From the NCBI GenBank assembly GCA_019307065.1, contig JAFDKH010000036.1, positions 1 to 39,943 on the forward strand: a stretch of 39,943 nt of DNA. The letters run 5' to 3'. Below are positions 1-8,188 of the stretch, piece after piece. Below the pieces are notes generated by a model that made no database searches, had not been told where the DNA came from, and was given only the letters and a program-made list of their open reading frames with translations. Each line of letters opens with the position of its first letter. The stretch's first letter is position 1. The position numbers were made by a program, and so were the translations under genes. Origin of the DNA: Deltaproteobacteria bacterium. GTDB taxonomy: Bacteria > Myxococcota > B64-G9.

Positions 1-111
1 GGCCTCGAGGCCGGACACTTATACATAGCGGCCCTGTTGGGGCTTGGGCTGGTCGGCTTGATCGGGTGGTTGATCCGGCACCGGCGCCGAAGAATGGTTG
101 CAGCTGCCTGA
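1..111 (+). CDS. C-terminal tail of a membrane protein (partial)
   Basis: The open frame runs in from the left edge and stops at TGA 109-111, giving 36 residues. They contain one hydrophobic segment rich in Leu, Gly and Ile, followed by a cluster of Arg and His (HRRRR). This is the usual end of a membrane protein whose last helix is stopped by positive charges on the cytoplasmic side. Function cannot be inferred from the fragment. It lies 47 bases upstream of lysA on the same strand. Confidence 0.5.
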   Translation, partial: GLEAGHLYIAALLGLGLVGLIGWLIRHRRRRMVAAA

Positions 112-158
112 AGACAATATTGACGGAGTGATTTTTTTATCATTATGCTAGCGGGTTG

Positions 159-1499
159 ATGAAAACCATGAACGCGCCGACTGACGATATCTATAGAGTT
201 GCTCCCGACGGAAGCATGCAACTGGCCGGGCACGCCGTCTCCGATTTGTTGGAAAAATTCGGCAGCCCGCTGATCGTGATGATCGAAGATCTGATCAGGC
301 AAAACTGCCGGGCCTACCGGCAGAAGTTTGACGACTATCCCGAGTCGCGGATTTACTATGCCTCCAAGGCTTTTTTGACTACCGGGTTTTGCCGCTTGAT
401 CGAACAAGAGGGTCTCGGCCTGGATGTTGCTTCGGCCGGCGAACTGGCGACCGCCCTGGCGGCCGGGTTCAATCCCGAAAATATAATAATGCACGGAAAC
501 GCCAAGACCCTCCAGGATCTGCGGCTGGCGCTCGAGTCGGGCATCGGCCGGATCGTAATCGACAACTCGGCAGAAATAGAAAGTTTGAACGATCTGGCAG
601 GCTTACTCGACTGCCGTCCTAGGGTGCTGATTCGAGTCACCCCCGGAATCAAGCCGTCCACCCATGAGTATGTGCAGACCGGGCAGGTCGATTCGAAGTT
701 TGGCTTCAATCTCGAAGGCGGGGCAGCAGCCGAGGCCGTCAAGCGGGTAGTTGCCAAGTCTAACCTGAAGCTGGTCGGCCTGCACTGCCATATCGGTTCG
801 CAGATTTTCGCCCTGAAGCCCTTCCAGGTAGCCGCCCGAACCATGCTGGAGTTCTATGCCCGGGCCTGTAACGATCTGGGGGCCCAGTTCAGCGAGTTGA
901 ACATGGGCGGCGGGTTGGGAATTAATTATACACCCGGCGATCATCCGCCGGCGATTGGCGATCACGTCGCCGGATTGTCCCGGGCAGTTTTGGCAGCCGC
1001 CCGGGAATTTGGAATTGCGCCCCCGATCTTGTGCGATGAACCGGGCCGCTCGATAGTCGGCCGGGCCGGGGTTACTCTGTACACAGTCCAGAGCACCAAG
1101 AAGATCGAGGGCATTCGCAACTATGCCAGCGTCGACGGCGGCATGACCGACAATCCGCGCTATGCACTTTACCAAGCCAAGCATCAGGTCGTGGCCGCCA
1201 AGCGCCTGAACGAACCGGTCGATACAGTCTGGTCGATATCGGGCCGCTGTTGTGAGTCGGGCGATATGCTGGCGCGTGATGTCGACCTGCCGAATCTTAA
1301 GGCCGGAGATATCCTGGCCGTCCTGTCGACCGGGGCCTATACCTACTCAATGGCCAGCAACTACAACCGGGTGGCCCGGCCGGCGGTTGTTCTGGCAACA
1401 CCGGGAATGGTCGAACTGCTGGCCCGGCGAGAAACCGACCAAGATCTGAATCGCCTGGATCAGATCCCAACCTGGCTCGCTCAAATTGGAAAACCCTGA
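159..1499 (+). CDS. lysA: Diaminopimelate decarboxylase
   Basis: PLP-dependent enzyme that decarboxylates meso-diaminopimelate to L-lysine, the last step of lysine synthesis, in the cytoplasm. The family features are present in order. The Schiff-base lysine is in YYASKAF (about residue 70), the barrel has HCHIGSQ (about 209-214) and the glycine loop GGGLG (about 250-254). The phosphate-site EPGRS follows at about 294-298 and the partner-subunit cysteine motif CCESGD at about 364-369. Length (446 aa) is normal. ATG 159 is chosen; TTG 156 and ATG 168 are in-frame alternatives, and no good Shine-Dalgarno sequence separates them. The stop TGA overlaps the start of lysC by one base, so the two are probably co-translated. 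Confidence 0.93.
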   Translation: MKTMNAPTDDIYRVAPDGSMQLAGHAVSDLLEKFGSPLIVMIEDLIRQNCRAYRQKFDDYPESRIYYASKAFLTTGFCRLIEQEGLGLDVASAGELATALAAGFNPENIIMHGNAKTLQDLRLALESGIGRIVIDNSAEIESLNDLAGLLDCRPRVLIRVTPGIKPSTHEYVQTGQVDSKFGFNLEGGAAAEAVKRVVAKSNLKLVGLHCHIGSQIFALKPFQVAARTMLEFYARACNDLGAQFSELNMGGGLGINYTPGDHPPAIGDHVAGLSRAVLAAAREFGIAPPILCDEPGRSIVGRAGVTLYTVQSTKKIEGIRNYASVDGGMTDNPRYALYQAKHQVVAAKRLNEPVDTVWSISGRCCESGDMLARDVDLPNLKAGDILAVLSTGAYTYSMASNYNRVARPAVVLATPGMVELLARRETDQDLNRLDQIPTWLAQIGKP

Positions 1500-2854
1500 T
1501 GCGGCCGCGACTGGTAATGAAGTTCGGCGGAACCAGTCTGGCTACCGCCGAGGCCATGCAGCGGGTTGCCGAGCACGTCATCTACGAAGATCGCCCGAAA
1601 CTGGTCATCGTCTCGGCCGTCGGCGGGGTTACCGATTTGCTGCTCGAAGCTGCTTACGCAGCCTGCGCCAAGACCGCCGCCGAACCATTTGTTATAGAGA
1701 TTCGCAAACGCCACTTTGAAATCGTCGACAAGCTCTCGATCGACTCACAGGTAATTGCCCAGCTCGATCAAGAGTTGGACAGGCTCTTGACCGGGATCTC
1801 CATGCTGGGTGAGTTGAGCCCGCGCACCCGGGACGCGCTTGTCTCACTGGGCGAAAGAATTAGTGCGCGTTTGTTTGCGGCAACATTACAAAAAAGAAAC
1901 CATTCGGCCCGGGCCTATGACAGCTGGGAGCTGGGTCTGACCACCAACGACGTTCACGCCTGCGCCGAACCGCGCCCGGAATGCCTGGGCGAAATCAGTC
2001 AGGCCATATCTGCGATCGAAGACGGACTGACTCCGGTAGTGACCGGCTTCATCGGACGCTCGCCGACCGGGGAAATTACCACCCTGGGTCGCGGCGGCTC
2101 GGATTTCTCGGCGGCCCTCTTCGGTCTGGCGGCCGAGGTTGAAGAAATTCAGATCTGGACAGATGTCCAGGGCATATTGCGGGCCGACCCGCGCGTGGTT
2201 CCCGGGGCCGAAGTGATCCCGATGATTCGTTTCGAAGAAGCCGCTGAGCTGGCTTATTTCGGGGCCAAGGTCCTGCATCCGCGCACGATCGAACCGGCCC
2301 GGCGCAAGAACATTCCGGTCCGGGTGCTGGGAACTTTTCAGGTGGACCCGAAAGACCCGACCCCGATTTGGGAACAGGGTACCCTGATCGACGATCGCGC
2401 TCCGAGCGAACCGGTCAGAGCCCTTGCCCTCCAGCGCCAGGTTGAGTCGCTGCATGTTCATTCAATGCGCATGCTCGAGGCGCCCGGGTTTTTATCGCGG
2501 GTGTTCGAGATTTTGGCGCGCCGGCGCATCTCGGTCGACGTAATCGCTACCAGCGAGGTCAGCATCTCGATGACTTTCGATCGGACCGAAGGCGATCTGA
2601 ACGCGGCGATTGAGGAAATCTCGACTTTTGCCGAAGTGGAAAGAGAGCCCAACCGGAGCATCTTGTGCCTGGTGGGGTCCGGCTTGCGCGAAGACGCCGG
2701 CTTGCTTTCGCGCATCTTCGATATTCTCAGTCAGAACCAGGTGCCGGTCTATGTAATCTCCCAGGGGGCCTCGCGGATCAACATTACCCTGGTGACCGAC
2801 CCGGCGCATGCTCTAAACGGCATGCGCGCCCTCTACCAGGAACTGTTCGGCTGA
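1499..2854 (+). CDS. lysC: Aspartate kinase with two ACT domains
   Basis: Phosphorylates L-aspartate, the entry step of the lysine, threonine and methionine pathway. The kinase domain opens with KFGGTS (residues 8-13) and carries the TTLGRGGSD substrate loop (about 194-202), followed by FGAKVLHPRT (about 254-263). Two regulatory ACT domains follow, at about 318-375 and 385-451; in this family they mediate feedback inhibition by lysine or threonine. At 451 aa it is a monofunctional enzyme of E. coli LysC size, with no homoserine dehydrogenase part. ATG 1499 overlaps the lysA stop. Coupling to lysA fits a lysine-specific role; the effector is inferred, not seen. Confidence 0.93.
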   Translation: MRPRLVMKFGGTSLATAEAMQRVAEHVIYEDRPKLVIVSAVGGVTDLLLEAAYAACAKTAAEPFVIEIRKRHFEIVDKLSIDSQVIAQLDQELDRLLTGISMLGELSPRTRDALVSLGERISARLFAATLQKRNHSARAYDSWELGLTTNDVHACAEPRPECLGEISQAISAIEDGLTPVVTGFIGRSPTGEITTLGRGGSDFSAALFGLAAEVEEIQIWTDVQGILRADPRVVPGAEVIPMIRFEEAAELAYFGAKVLHPRTIEPARRKNIPVRVLGTFQVDPKDPTPIWEQGTLIDDRAPSEPVRALALQRQVESLHVHSMRMLEAPGFLSRVFEILARRRISVDVIATSEVSISMTFDRTEGDLNAAIEEISTFAEVEREPNRSILCLVGSGLREDAGLLSRIFDILSQNQVPVYVISQGASRINITLVTDPAHALNGMRALYQELFG

Positions 2855-2864
2855 GTTTTATCTT

Positions 2865-3680
2865 CTAAAGCTTGCTGGCAAACTTTGTAGCCAGTCTGTT
2901 GATCCGGTCGTAGACCGATTGGGATGCCCGCTTGAGTATCCAAAGCGGCAGCATACTGCCGGCGGCGGTGATTTTCAGGCTCTGGCCCGAGCGCACGGCC
3001 GCCAGGATGTCGGCCGCCACGGCCTCGGGATCGCTGCCGAAACGGTCGACGGCCCGTTGAATTTTCGAAAGCCATTGGCCTGGCAAATTGACCCGGCCAT
3101 CCTTTAATACGTTGGTAGCCACCGCCCCCGGGCAGACGGTCGTCACCCGGATATCATAGGCGGCCAGTTCGGCGGCCAGCGACTCGGACAAGCCGACCAC
3201 CGCGAACTTGGTGGCACAGTACGGGGCCACATAGGGCAGGCCGACCAGGCCGGCCATCGAAGCGGTATTGATGATATGGGCCGGGCCGCCTTGTTCGATC
3301 ATGCGCGGTACGAAGGCGCGGATCCCGTGAATGGTACCCCACAGGTTGACATCCACCGACCAGCGCCAGTCTTCTAAGCTGATTTCATGAACCGGGCCGC
3401 CGCAGCAAACCCCGGCATTATTATGCAGGATGTCGACCCGCCCGTCTTGTCTGTAGATCTCCTCGGCCAATTGCATGACGGCCTGGCCGTCGCGGCAATC
3501 GACTAAGTGAGTCGTGATTTGAAACCCGCAAAGTTTGTCGGCGGCTGCTTTGAGGCGGGCTCCGTCAATATCGACTAAGTGAACCCGAGCTCCCTTTTCA
3601 GCGAAGGCCTGGGCGGTCGCCAGGCCGATTCCCGACCCGGCCCCGCTAATCACTACGATCTTGTCTTTGAGGTTTTTCAT
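2865..3680 (-). CDS. Short-chain dehydrogenase/reductase (classical SDR)
   Basis: NAD(P)-dependent oxidoreductase of the classical SDR family; substrate unknown. The cofactor motif appears as SGAGSGIG near residue 13. NNAG follows, then the serine region NTASMAG, the active-site YCATK (Tyr-x-x-x-Lys), and CPGAVATN after the catalytic Tyr. The length of 271 aa is standard. The frame stays open much further upstream, but the conserved beta-strand begins right after ATG 3680 (MKNLKDKIVV), which is the best start; ATG 3698 is possible. The C-terminus has an amphipathic, Lys/Arg-rich stretch that may touch the membrane. It is convergent with lysC (10-base gap) and divergent from the permease. Confidence 0.85.
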   Translation of the reverse strand: MKNLKDKIVVISGAGSGIGLATAQAFAEKGARVHLVDIDGARLKAAADKLCGFQITTHLVDCRDGQAVMQLAEEIYRQDGRVDILHNNAGVCCGGPVHEISLEDWRWSVDVNLWGTIHGIRAFVPRMIEQGGPAHIINTASMAGLVGLPYVAPYCATKFAVVGLSESLAAELAAYDIRVTTVCPGAVATNVLKDGRVNLPGQWLSKIQRAVDRFGSDPEAVAADILAAVRSGQSLKITAAGSMLPLWILKRASQSVYDRINRLATKFASKL

Positions 3681-3732
3681 GCTCAAAACCATACGCATCT
3701 CGGACAACGAATGGCAAGCCAAGACTTTTCTG

Positions 3733-3761
3733 TTGAGGCAATCTGCGAATCTGCCTATTCT
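3733..3761 (+). promoter_or_regulatory. Possible sigma70-type promoter of the permease-usp pair
   Basis: TTGAGG (3733-3738) and TATTCT (3756-3761) are 17 bases apart, each matching four of six consensus bases. Transcription would begin only about 5 bases before ATG 3773. This agrees with the absence of a Shine-Dalgarno sequence there, that is, a nearly leaderless message. Eye-matched only. Confidence 0.3.
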
Positions 3762-3772
3762 TTGGGCTACCG

Positions 3773-5497
3773 ATGAAAATTGCTTGTTGCAAATATCGAT
3801 TTTTTTGGCTGCTGAGCATTGTATTTGTTTTAGCCGGTCTGGTTTCTTGCTCGGCGGCAATCGACGATCGGCCACCGATTGTCAGAGACAAAGACAAAAC
3901 CGTTCTGATCGGCCGGGCGATTAATGCCCAGAACATGCCGATCGATCGGCTGCAAATCAGCCTGCTGGCCGAAGAGCAACCGACCGGGCTGTCCGCCCGA
4001 ACCCGGGCCGACGGCTGGTTCGTGATCGAACTGGACGAGACGATTGACAGTCACATGTCTTTGACCTTTTCCCGGCGGCACTATCGGACCGAGAATATCA
4101 CCCTGACGCTCGAACAGCTCGAGGCGCTCAAGGCGCCCGGGGTTGTTTCGGTCGGCAGTGTAGTCATCGAACGCCAGCGCACGGCGGCCTTCTGGATAAC
4201 TATTATTATTTTCTTGTTTATGATGGTTCTGATCGGGGCAACCCCGATGCACAATGCCCTGGCGGCCCTGGTCGGGGCTTCGCTGCTGCTGGCCACCAGC
4301 GCCCTCGGTCACCTTTTCTCCGATAGCCTGATCGTTTTTGGTTTCAATCAGGCCGTTGCGGCGGTCGACTGGAACGTCATTTTCTTAATCATGGGCATGA
4401 TGATCGTAATCGCCGTAATCGAAGGCACCGGGCTGTTTCGTTGGCTGGCGTTTTTTGCCTACAAGACTTCGGGCGGACGCCTGGGTAAGTTGATGGTCAT
4501 CTTGATGGTCTTGACCGCGGTCTCATCTGCGTTTCTGGATAACGTCACGACTATGTTGCTGATGGCCCCGATTACCATCCGGATTGCCCTGGCTCTCGAT
4601 ATCGATCCGCTGATCTTGCTGTTTCCCGAGGTCTTGGCTTCGAACGTCGGCGGGCTGGCCACCATGGTCGGTACCCCGACCAACATATTGATTGCATCTT
4701 ACTCGGGTATTTCGTTTTCCGGCTTCTTAATTAATTTGAGCCCCGGCGTATTTCTGGCCCTGGGCGGTATCGCCGTATACATCCTCTTGCGCTATCGCAA
4801 GCAGATCGAGGCCGGCGGAACCGAAGCGTCGCCCGAGTTGCTCGAGCGCCTGAAACAAGGCGCGGTTATCGACGAACCGATCCACTTGAAAAAGGCCGGC
4901 TGGGTCGGGCTGGGGATGCTGATTTTATTTCTGGTTGGCGAACATCTGCAGGTCCCCCCGGCAGTGATCGCCCTGATGGGGGCAACCAGCTTGCTGGTCT
5001 GGATCAAGCCCAATGTCGAGGAGATGATCGAAGCCGTCGATTGGACGACTCTGGTATTTTTCATCACCTTGTTCATGGTGATTGGCGCGCTTCAAGAAGT
5101 CGGCCTGATCGATCTTTTAGCCGTGGGAGTCAGCTACCTGGTCGGCGACAGTCAGTTTCTGGCCATGCTGGTGATTACCTGGCTGGCGGCTTTGATTTCG
5201 ACGGTGATACCCAATATTCCTTTTACGGCGACCATGTTGCCGGTGGTCGGCTACCTGACCGCCAGCATTCCCGGGATTGATCCGCACTGTCTGTTTTTCT
5301 GCCTGGCGGTTGGGGCCGCCATGGGGGGTAACGGGTCGCTGATCGGGGCCTCGGCCAACCTGGTGACCGCCGGGATTGCCGAACGGGCCGGCTATTCGAT
5401 TACATTCGCCCACTTCTTCAAGGTTGGTTTTCCGGCCTTGTTGATATCGGTCAGCCTGGGATTTCTCTGGCTGTTGATTCGTTATTTGGTCTTCTAA
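3773..5497 (+). CDS. SLC13/ArsB/P-protein-type permease with lipoprotein-like N-terminal beta domain
   Basis: Integral membrane ion or anion transporter of the ion-transporter superfamily (ArsB, NhaD, SLC13, P protein); the substrate cannot be read. The transporter part is about residues 138-574. It has SAFLDNVTT (252-260), the NVGG-LATMVGTPTNI segment (291-305) and a matching GGNGSLIGASANLVTAG in the second half, which are the family's paired hairpin motifs. Unusually, residues 1-26 look like a lipoprotein signal ending in LVSC. They are followed by a soluble domain (about 40-135) resembling a carboxypeptidase-regulatory/transthyretin-like fold (G-x-A-I-N-A-x-N-x-P and T-R-A-D-G-W-F). A UspA gene follows 18 bases later, presumably in one operon. 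Confidence 0.8.
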   Translation: MKIACCKYRFFWLLSIVFVLAGLVSCSAAIDDRPPIVRDKDKTVLIGRAINAQNMPIDRLQISLLAEEQPTGLSARTRADGWFVIELDETIDSHMSLTFSRRHYRTENITLTLEQLEALKAPGVVSVGSVVIERQRTAAFWITIIIFLFMMVLIGATPMHNALAALVGASLLLATSALGHLFSDSLIVFGFNQAVAAVDWNVIFLIMGMMIVIAVIEGTGLFRWLAFFAYKTSGGRLGKLMVILMVLTAVSSAFLDNVTTMLLMAPITIRIALALDIDPLILLFPEVLASNVGGLATMVGTPTNILIASYSGISFSGFLINLSPGVFLALGGIAVYILLRYRKQIEAGGTEASPELLERLKQGAVIDEPIHLKKAGWVGLGMLILFLVGEHLQVPPAVIALMGATSLLVWIKPNVEEMIEAVDWTTLVFFITLFMVIGALQEVGLIDLLAVGVSYLVGDSQFLAMLVITWLAALISTVIPNIPFTATMLPVVGYLTASIPGIDPHCLFFCLAVGAAMGGNGSLIGASANLVTAGIAERAGYSITFAHFFKVGFPALLISVSLGFLWLLIRYLVF

Positions 5498-5501
5498 GGA
5501 C

Positions 5502-5508
5502 GAGGAGG
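5502..5508 (+). promoter_or_regulatory. Shine-Dalgarno sequence deciding the GTG start of the UspA gene
   Basis: GAGGAGG sits 7 bases before GTG 5516, ideal spacing. The next in-frame ATG (5546) has no such site, so the GTG start is favoured. Confidence 0.6.
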
Positions 5509-5515
5509 GATTCAG

Positions 5516-5980
5516 GTGTCGCCAGCCGAAAAAAAAGAGAGGGCCATGACCCGAATCCTCTGCCCGATTCGTGGCGGCCCGCAGAGCCAAAAGGCAGTCG
5601 ATCTGGCGATTGAGTTGTCTATTTCGAAAAATGCCAAGCTGATGTTTCTCTATATTGTCGATGTTGATTTTTTGGAACATGCTACGGTCGCGCGGGTCAA
5701 CTTGATGGTCGCAGAGCTGAAAGAAACCGGCCACTTTGCCCTGTCGATCCTGTGTGACAAGGCCCGGGCCCGGGGCGTTGACGAAGTCGTTGCAATCATC
5801 CGCGAGGGGGACATTTTCGAGGTGATCCTGTCGGTCGCCGAAGAAAGCCAGGTTAGCCATCTGGTGATTGGCCGGCCGATCAGAACCCCGGGGATCAAAA
5901 GTTTTTCGGATAAACAATTCAATAAATTCTTGAAATCAATTGAAGAAGCCTCCGGTCTGAACATCGAATGCGTCGAGTGA
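5516..5980 (+). CDS. Universal stress protein (UspA) domain protein
   Basis: Single Usp domain of 154 aa in a cytoplasmic protein. The first strand and loop (ILCPIRGGPQSQKAVDLAIELS) and the second strand (AKLMFLYIVDVDFL) fit the UspA fold, as does the late strand SHLVIGRP. The usual ATP-binding G-x2-G-x9-G-S/T motif is degenerate here (GRPIRTPGIKSFS), so nucleotide binding is doubtful. GTG 5516 is supported by the strong ribosome binding site; ATG 5546 begins exactly at the conserved domain and is the alternative. Usp proteins are often encoded next to transporters they regulate, so a regulatory link with the upstream permease is a reasonable inference. Confidence 0.78.
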   Translation: MSPAEKKERAMTRILCPIRGGPQSQKAVDLAIELSISKNAKLMFLYIVDVDFLEHATVARVNLMVAELKETGHFALSILCDKARARGVDEVVAIIREGDIFEVILSVAEESQVSHLVIGRPIRTPGIKSFSDKQFNKFLKSIEEASGLNIECVE

Positions 5981-5982
5981 TG

Positions 5983-6002
5983 CCTGTTCGAATTCGAACA
6001 GG
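5983..6002. repeat. Perfect 20-bp palindrome after the uspA stop
   Basis: CCTGTTCGAATTCGAACAGG is completely self-complementary and begins two bases after the UspA stop codon. No T-run follows, so it is not a classical intrinsic terminator. It could be a dimeric repressor site or a 3' stabilising hairpin. Confidence 0.6.
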
Positions 6003-6091
6003 TGTGCTATATCGAACGCGCAGCAGCCCGTTTAATCGCGCTTGTCTTGGTAAAAACTTCAAAAAATCGGCCGACTAACGACCAGCCCTGG

Positions 6092-6120
6092 TTGGCCTGA
6101 ATTTTGCGTGCCCATTTAAG
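6092..6120 (+). promoter_or_regulatory. Possible promoter of the Cys-rich lipoprotein gene
   Basis: TTGGCC (6092-6097), 17 bases, then TTTAAG (6115-6120), each four of six consensus matches, about 45 bases before the start codon. The rest of the 185-base gap after uspA holds only the palindrome at 5983-6002. Confidence 0.3.
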
Positions 6121-6165
6121 ATACAAAAGGCGGATGAGGACGCACCCACTAGAAAGGACAAAAGA

Positions 6166-6837
6166 ATGCAACGATGTTTTGTCACACTTTTAAGTCTGGT
6201 TTTTATTTTCGTATTCTGCGCTTGCGGTGGAAGTGAAAGCGGAACCGATGCTGGAACCGACGCCGGAACAGATGCCGGAAGCGATGCTGGAAGCGATGCC
6301 GGGGGAGATCAAGGCGGCGGTTCCCAGGTACTTGGTTCAGCTTGCACTTGTGACGGCGCCGAATGTGAGCAGTCCGGAGTGCCCAAGCCGGCCGGCGGCA
6401 CGATCGTCGGCTGCGACGACGTAGCCACCAATGTTACCGGGGCCGACCTGGTTTGCATGCGCAGCTACGAAGGCGCCATGGCCTCCGATACTTATTTCGC
6501 CAACGGCTACTGCTCGTTGATGGCTACCCAGTGCACCGGCGTAGATTTCATCTGCACCCCGGCCACATTCGGCGACTACGCCACTATGACGACTTGCCCG
6601 GCCGGGAGCGTCATGATTGCCGCAACCCAGGAGGTCGAAATCTTGACCTACACGGCGACGATAGACAACAAGAACTGCGTAGCCAGCTGCGCAAGCAGCG
6701 CTGATTGCCGAACCACCGAGACCGACCCGGTTTTGGGAGACGCCGCCACTCAGTATGATTGCATCGATAAAGCCGGCGTTAAGTTTTGCTATGACCCACG
6801 CAACCTGGCAGGAGAATACACAGCCGTAGCCTTTTGA
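6166..6837 (+). CDS. Cys-rich lipoprotein with TDAG/SDAG repeat linker
   Basis: Predicted secreted lipoprotein of 223 aa. A hydrophobic signal (residues 4-19) ends at Cys20 in a CAC context. It is followed by a linker of T/S-D-A-G repeats (about 26-46) and a globular part with many cysteines (CTCDGAECEQ, CDD, MCRS-like spacing and a CVASCASSADCR cluster) that probably form disulfides. Such acidic repeat linkers behind the lipid anchor are frequent in Myxococcota/Bradymonadota lipoproteins. AAAGGA (6154-6159) is well placed before ATG 6166. I recognise no enzymatic domain; function unknown. Confidence 0.75.
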   Translation: MQRCFVTLLSLVFIFVFCACGGSESGTDAGTDAGTDAGSDAGSDAGGDQGGGSQVLGSACTCDGAECEQSGVPKPAGGTIVGCDDVATNVTGADLVCMRSYEGAMASDTYFANGYCSLMATQCTGVDFICTPATFGDYATMTTCPAGSVMIAATQEVEILTYTATIDNKNCVASCASSADCRTTETDPVLGDAATQYDCIDKAGVKFCYDPRNLAGEYTAVAF

Positions 6838-6964
6838 CCTTAAGCTAAGTATCTCCAACCCCTCTTCCTTGCTCCATCTCCAGCCGTCCCTTTCCTGCTT
6901 GGCGTCAATGCTGGTAGTATGTGTAGAACGCGCTGATTGACCAACCAGTCACCGGGAGCTGGAA

Positions 6965-8170
6965 ATGAAAAAGATCACAAGCATACTATTTTATCTGGGC
7001 TTCTTCGTCTGGCTGGCCGGAATTGGTGTCGGGTGTTCTTCCGGCTCCGAGACTGCTGATGCCGGAGATATCGACGATGGTCAAGACGGGGCCACTCAGA
7101 CCGATGACGGAATGCCCGCGGGAGATGATGGTCAAGCGGGCGACGACGGCGGTTCGGTCGGAGACGATGGCGGTCAAGCGGGTGACGACGGCGGTTCGGC
7201 CGGAGACGATGGTGGTCAAGTAAGCGACGACGGTGGTTCGGCCGGAGACGATGGCGGTCAAGTGGGCGACGACGGCCCCCCGCCGGACTGGTCCTGGTGC
7301 CCTCAGGCTTACGAGTATGTCGGCGGCGACTGGCCCTGGACTTTAAAGATCTTAGACGAATCTGTATATTGCGCATCATTCAATGAAGCTCGCACCCTCA
7401 AGGAAGAATACGACATGAAAGCCCGGATGAAGTTTGTGCCGGGCGACTATCCCTTACCTGCCGAAAACGGGACCTATCCGTTTCTGTTGCCGGTTTGTTT
7501 CGAGATGCGCGAAGCCGGGACCCAGCCGCTTATAAACGGCGAAGGGACAATCCTGGCTAATCACACAGATTATGACGGCGGCATTCAGTATCGCTTCACT
7601 ATCGATCAGCCGATGCAAACAGCCGGCGGAGTCGACTGGATCTATCATCTCGAGCTGAATGCCTGGAAACCGATCGAGCAGACCGAGATCGCGATTCTCG
7701 ACGGCGCCTACCAGGACCCTTACGGGATATTCATCACTAACATGCTGTGCATCGATGAGTGCTGGACCCCGGATTCCTATCAATTCGAATCCTGCCATTT
7801 CGATAGCGCCCGGCATCAGTATCACACAGTTGATTTCGAAGGCGGCCAGCTTGTGCTGCACGTCATGATGGGTGACAGCATGGCCTCGACCGAACCGGCC
7901 GCCTTTGTGCGCGGTAACGGGGCTCTGCACGGAACTGCCTTCGATCAGCTGGATTACTACAAATTGATTTACAATCCCGAGCATCATCATTTTGCGCGCG
8001 ACTTTGCCGTCTTGTTCGATCAGCCGATCGGGGGGGCCTGCGGCCTGCTGGCAACCGGCATGGATATGTATGAACCGAACGGCAAAGGAGAGCTGGCCAC
8101 TATTAATTGCGATCTTTCTGAGATCGACAAGCTGACAATTACCAATATCGCCTTCGAAAACGGTTGGTAG
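6965..8170 (+). CDS. Lipoprotein with GDDG heptad-repeat linker
   Basis: Predicted lipoprotein of 401 aa. The signal peptide ends in GVGC (Cys24). Residues about 33-104 are an extremely acidic, Gly-rich linker made of seven-residue units of the form G-Q/S-A/V-G-D-D-G. Residues about 108-401 form a probably globular domain with Trp and Cys residues that I cannot assign to a family. A GGGAG-type ribosome binding site precedes ATG 6965. The lipoprotein at 6166 is upstream on the same strand, 127 bases away. The linker probably holds the domain away from the membrane surface. Function unknown. Confidence 0.75.
   Translation: MKKITSILFYLGFFVWLAGIGVGCSSGSETADAGDIDDGQDGATQTDDGMPAGDDGQAGDDGGSVGDDGGQAGDDGGSAGDDGGQVSDDGGSAGDDGGQVGDDGPPPDWSWCPQAYEYVGGDWPWTLKILDESVYCASFNEARTLKEEYDMKARMKFVPGDYPLPAENGTYPFLLPVCFEMREAGTQPLINGEGTILANHTDYDGGIQYRFTIDQPMQTAGGVDWIYHLELNAWKPIEQTEIAILDGAYQDPYGIFITNMLCIDECWTPDSYQFESCHFDSARHQYHTVDFEGGQLVLHVMMGDSMASTEPAAFVRGNGALHGTAFDQLDYYKLIYNPEHHHFARDFAVLFDQPIGGACGLLATGMDMYEPNGKGELATINCDLSEIDKLTITNIAFENGW
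7115..7276 (+). repeat. 21-bp tandem repeats encoding the GDDG linker
   Basis: About seven units of 21 bases (alternating in 42-base pairs, GQ-type and GS-type) encode the heptad G-Q/S-A/V-G-D-D-G. The opposite strand is open over the same stretch as an Arg/Pro-rich frame, which is only a shadow of the repeat. Confidence 0.75.
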
Positions 8171-8188
8171 AGCCCGGCCAGTTCTGCT

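Noticed and set aside
3681..3875. Long N-terminal extension of the SDR
   Set aside because: It would run into the divergent permease gene. SDR homology starts at ATG 3680.
5117..5917. 266-residue frame opposite the permease end and UspA gene
   Set aside because: It spans two well-supported genes on the other strand and has no recognisable motif.
5983..6002. Intrinsic terminator for the UspA operon
   Set aside because: A perfect stem without a T-run; kept only as a palindrome.
6975..7379. Arg/Pro-rich frame opposite the repeat lipoprotein
   Set aside because: It is the reverse reading of the GDDG repeat. The sense-strand frame has a signal peptide and a ribosome site.
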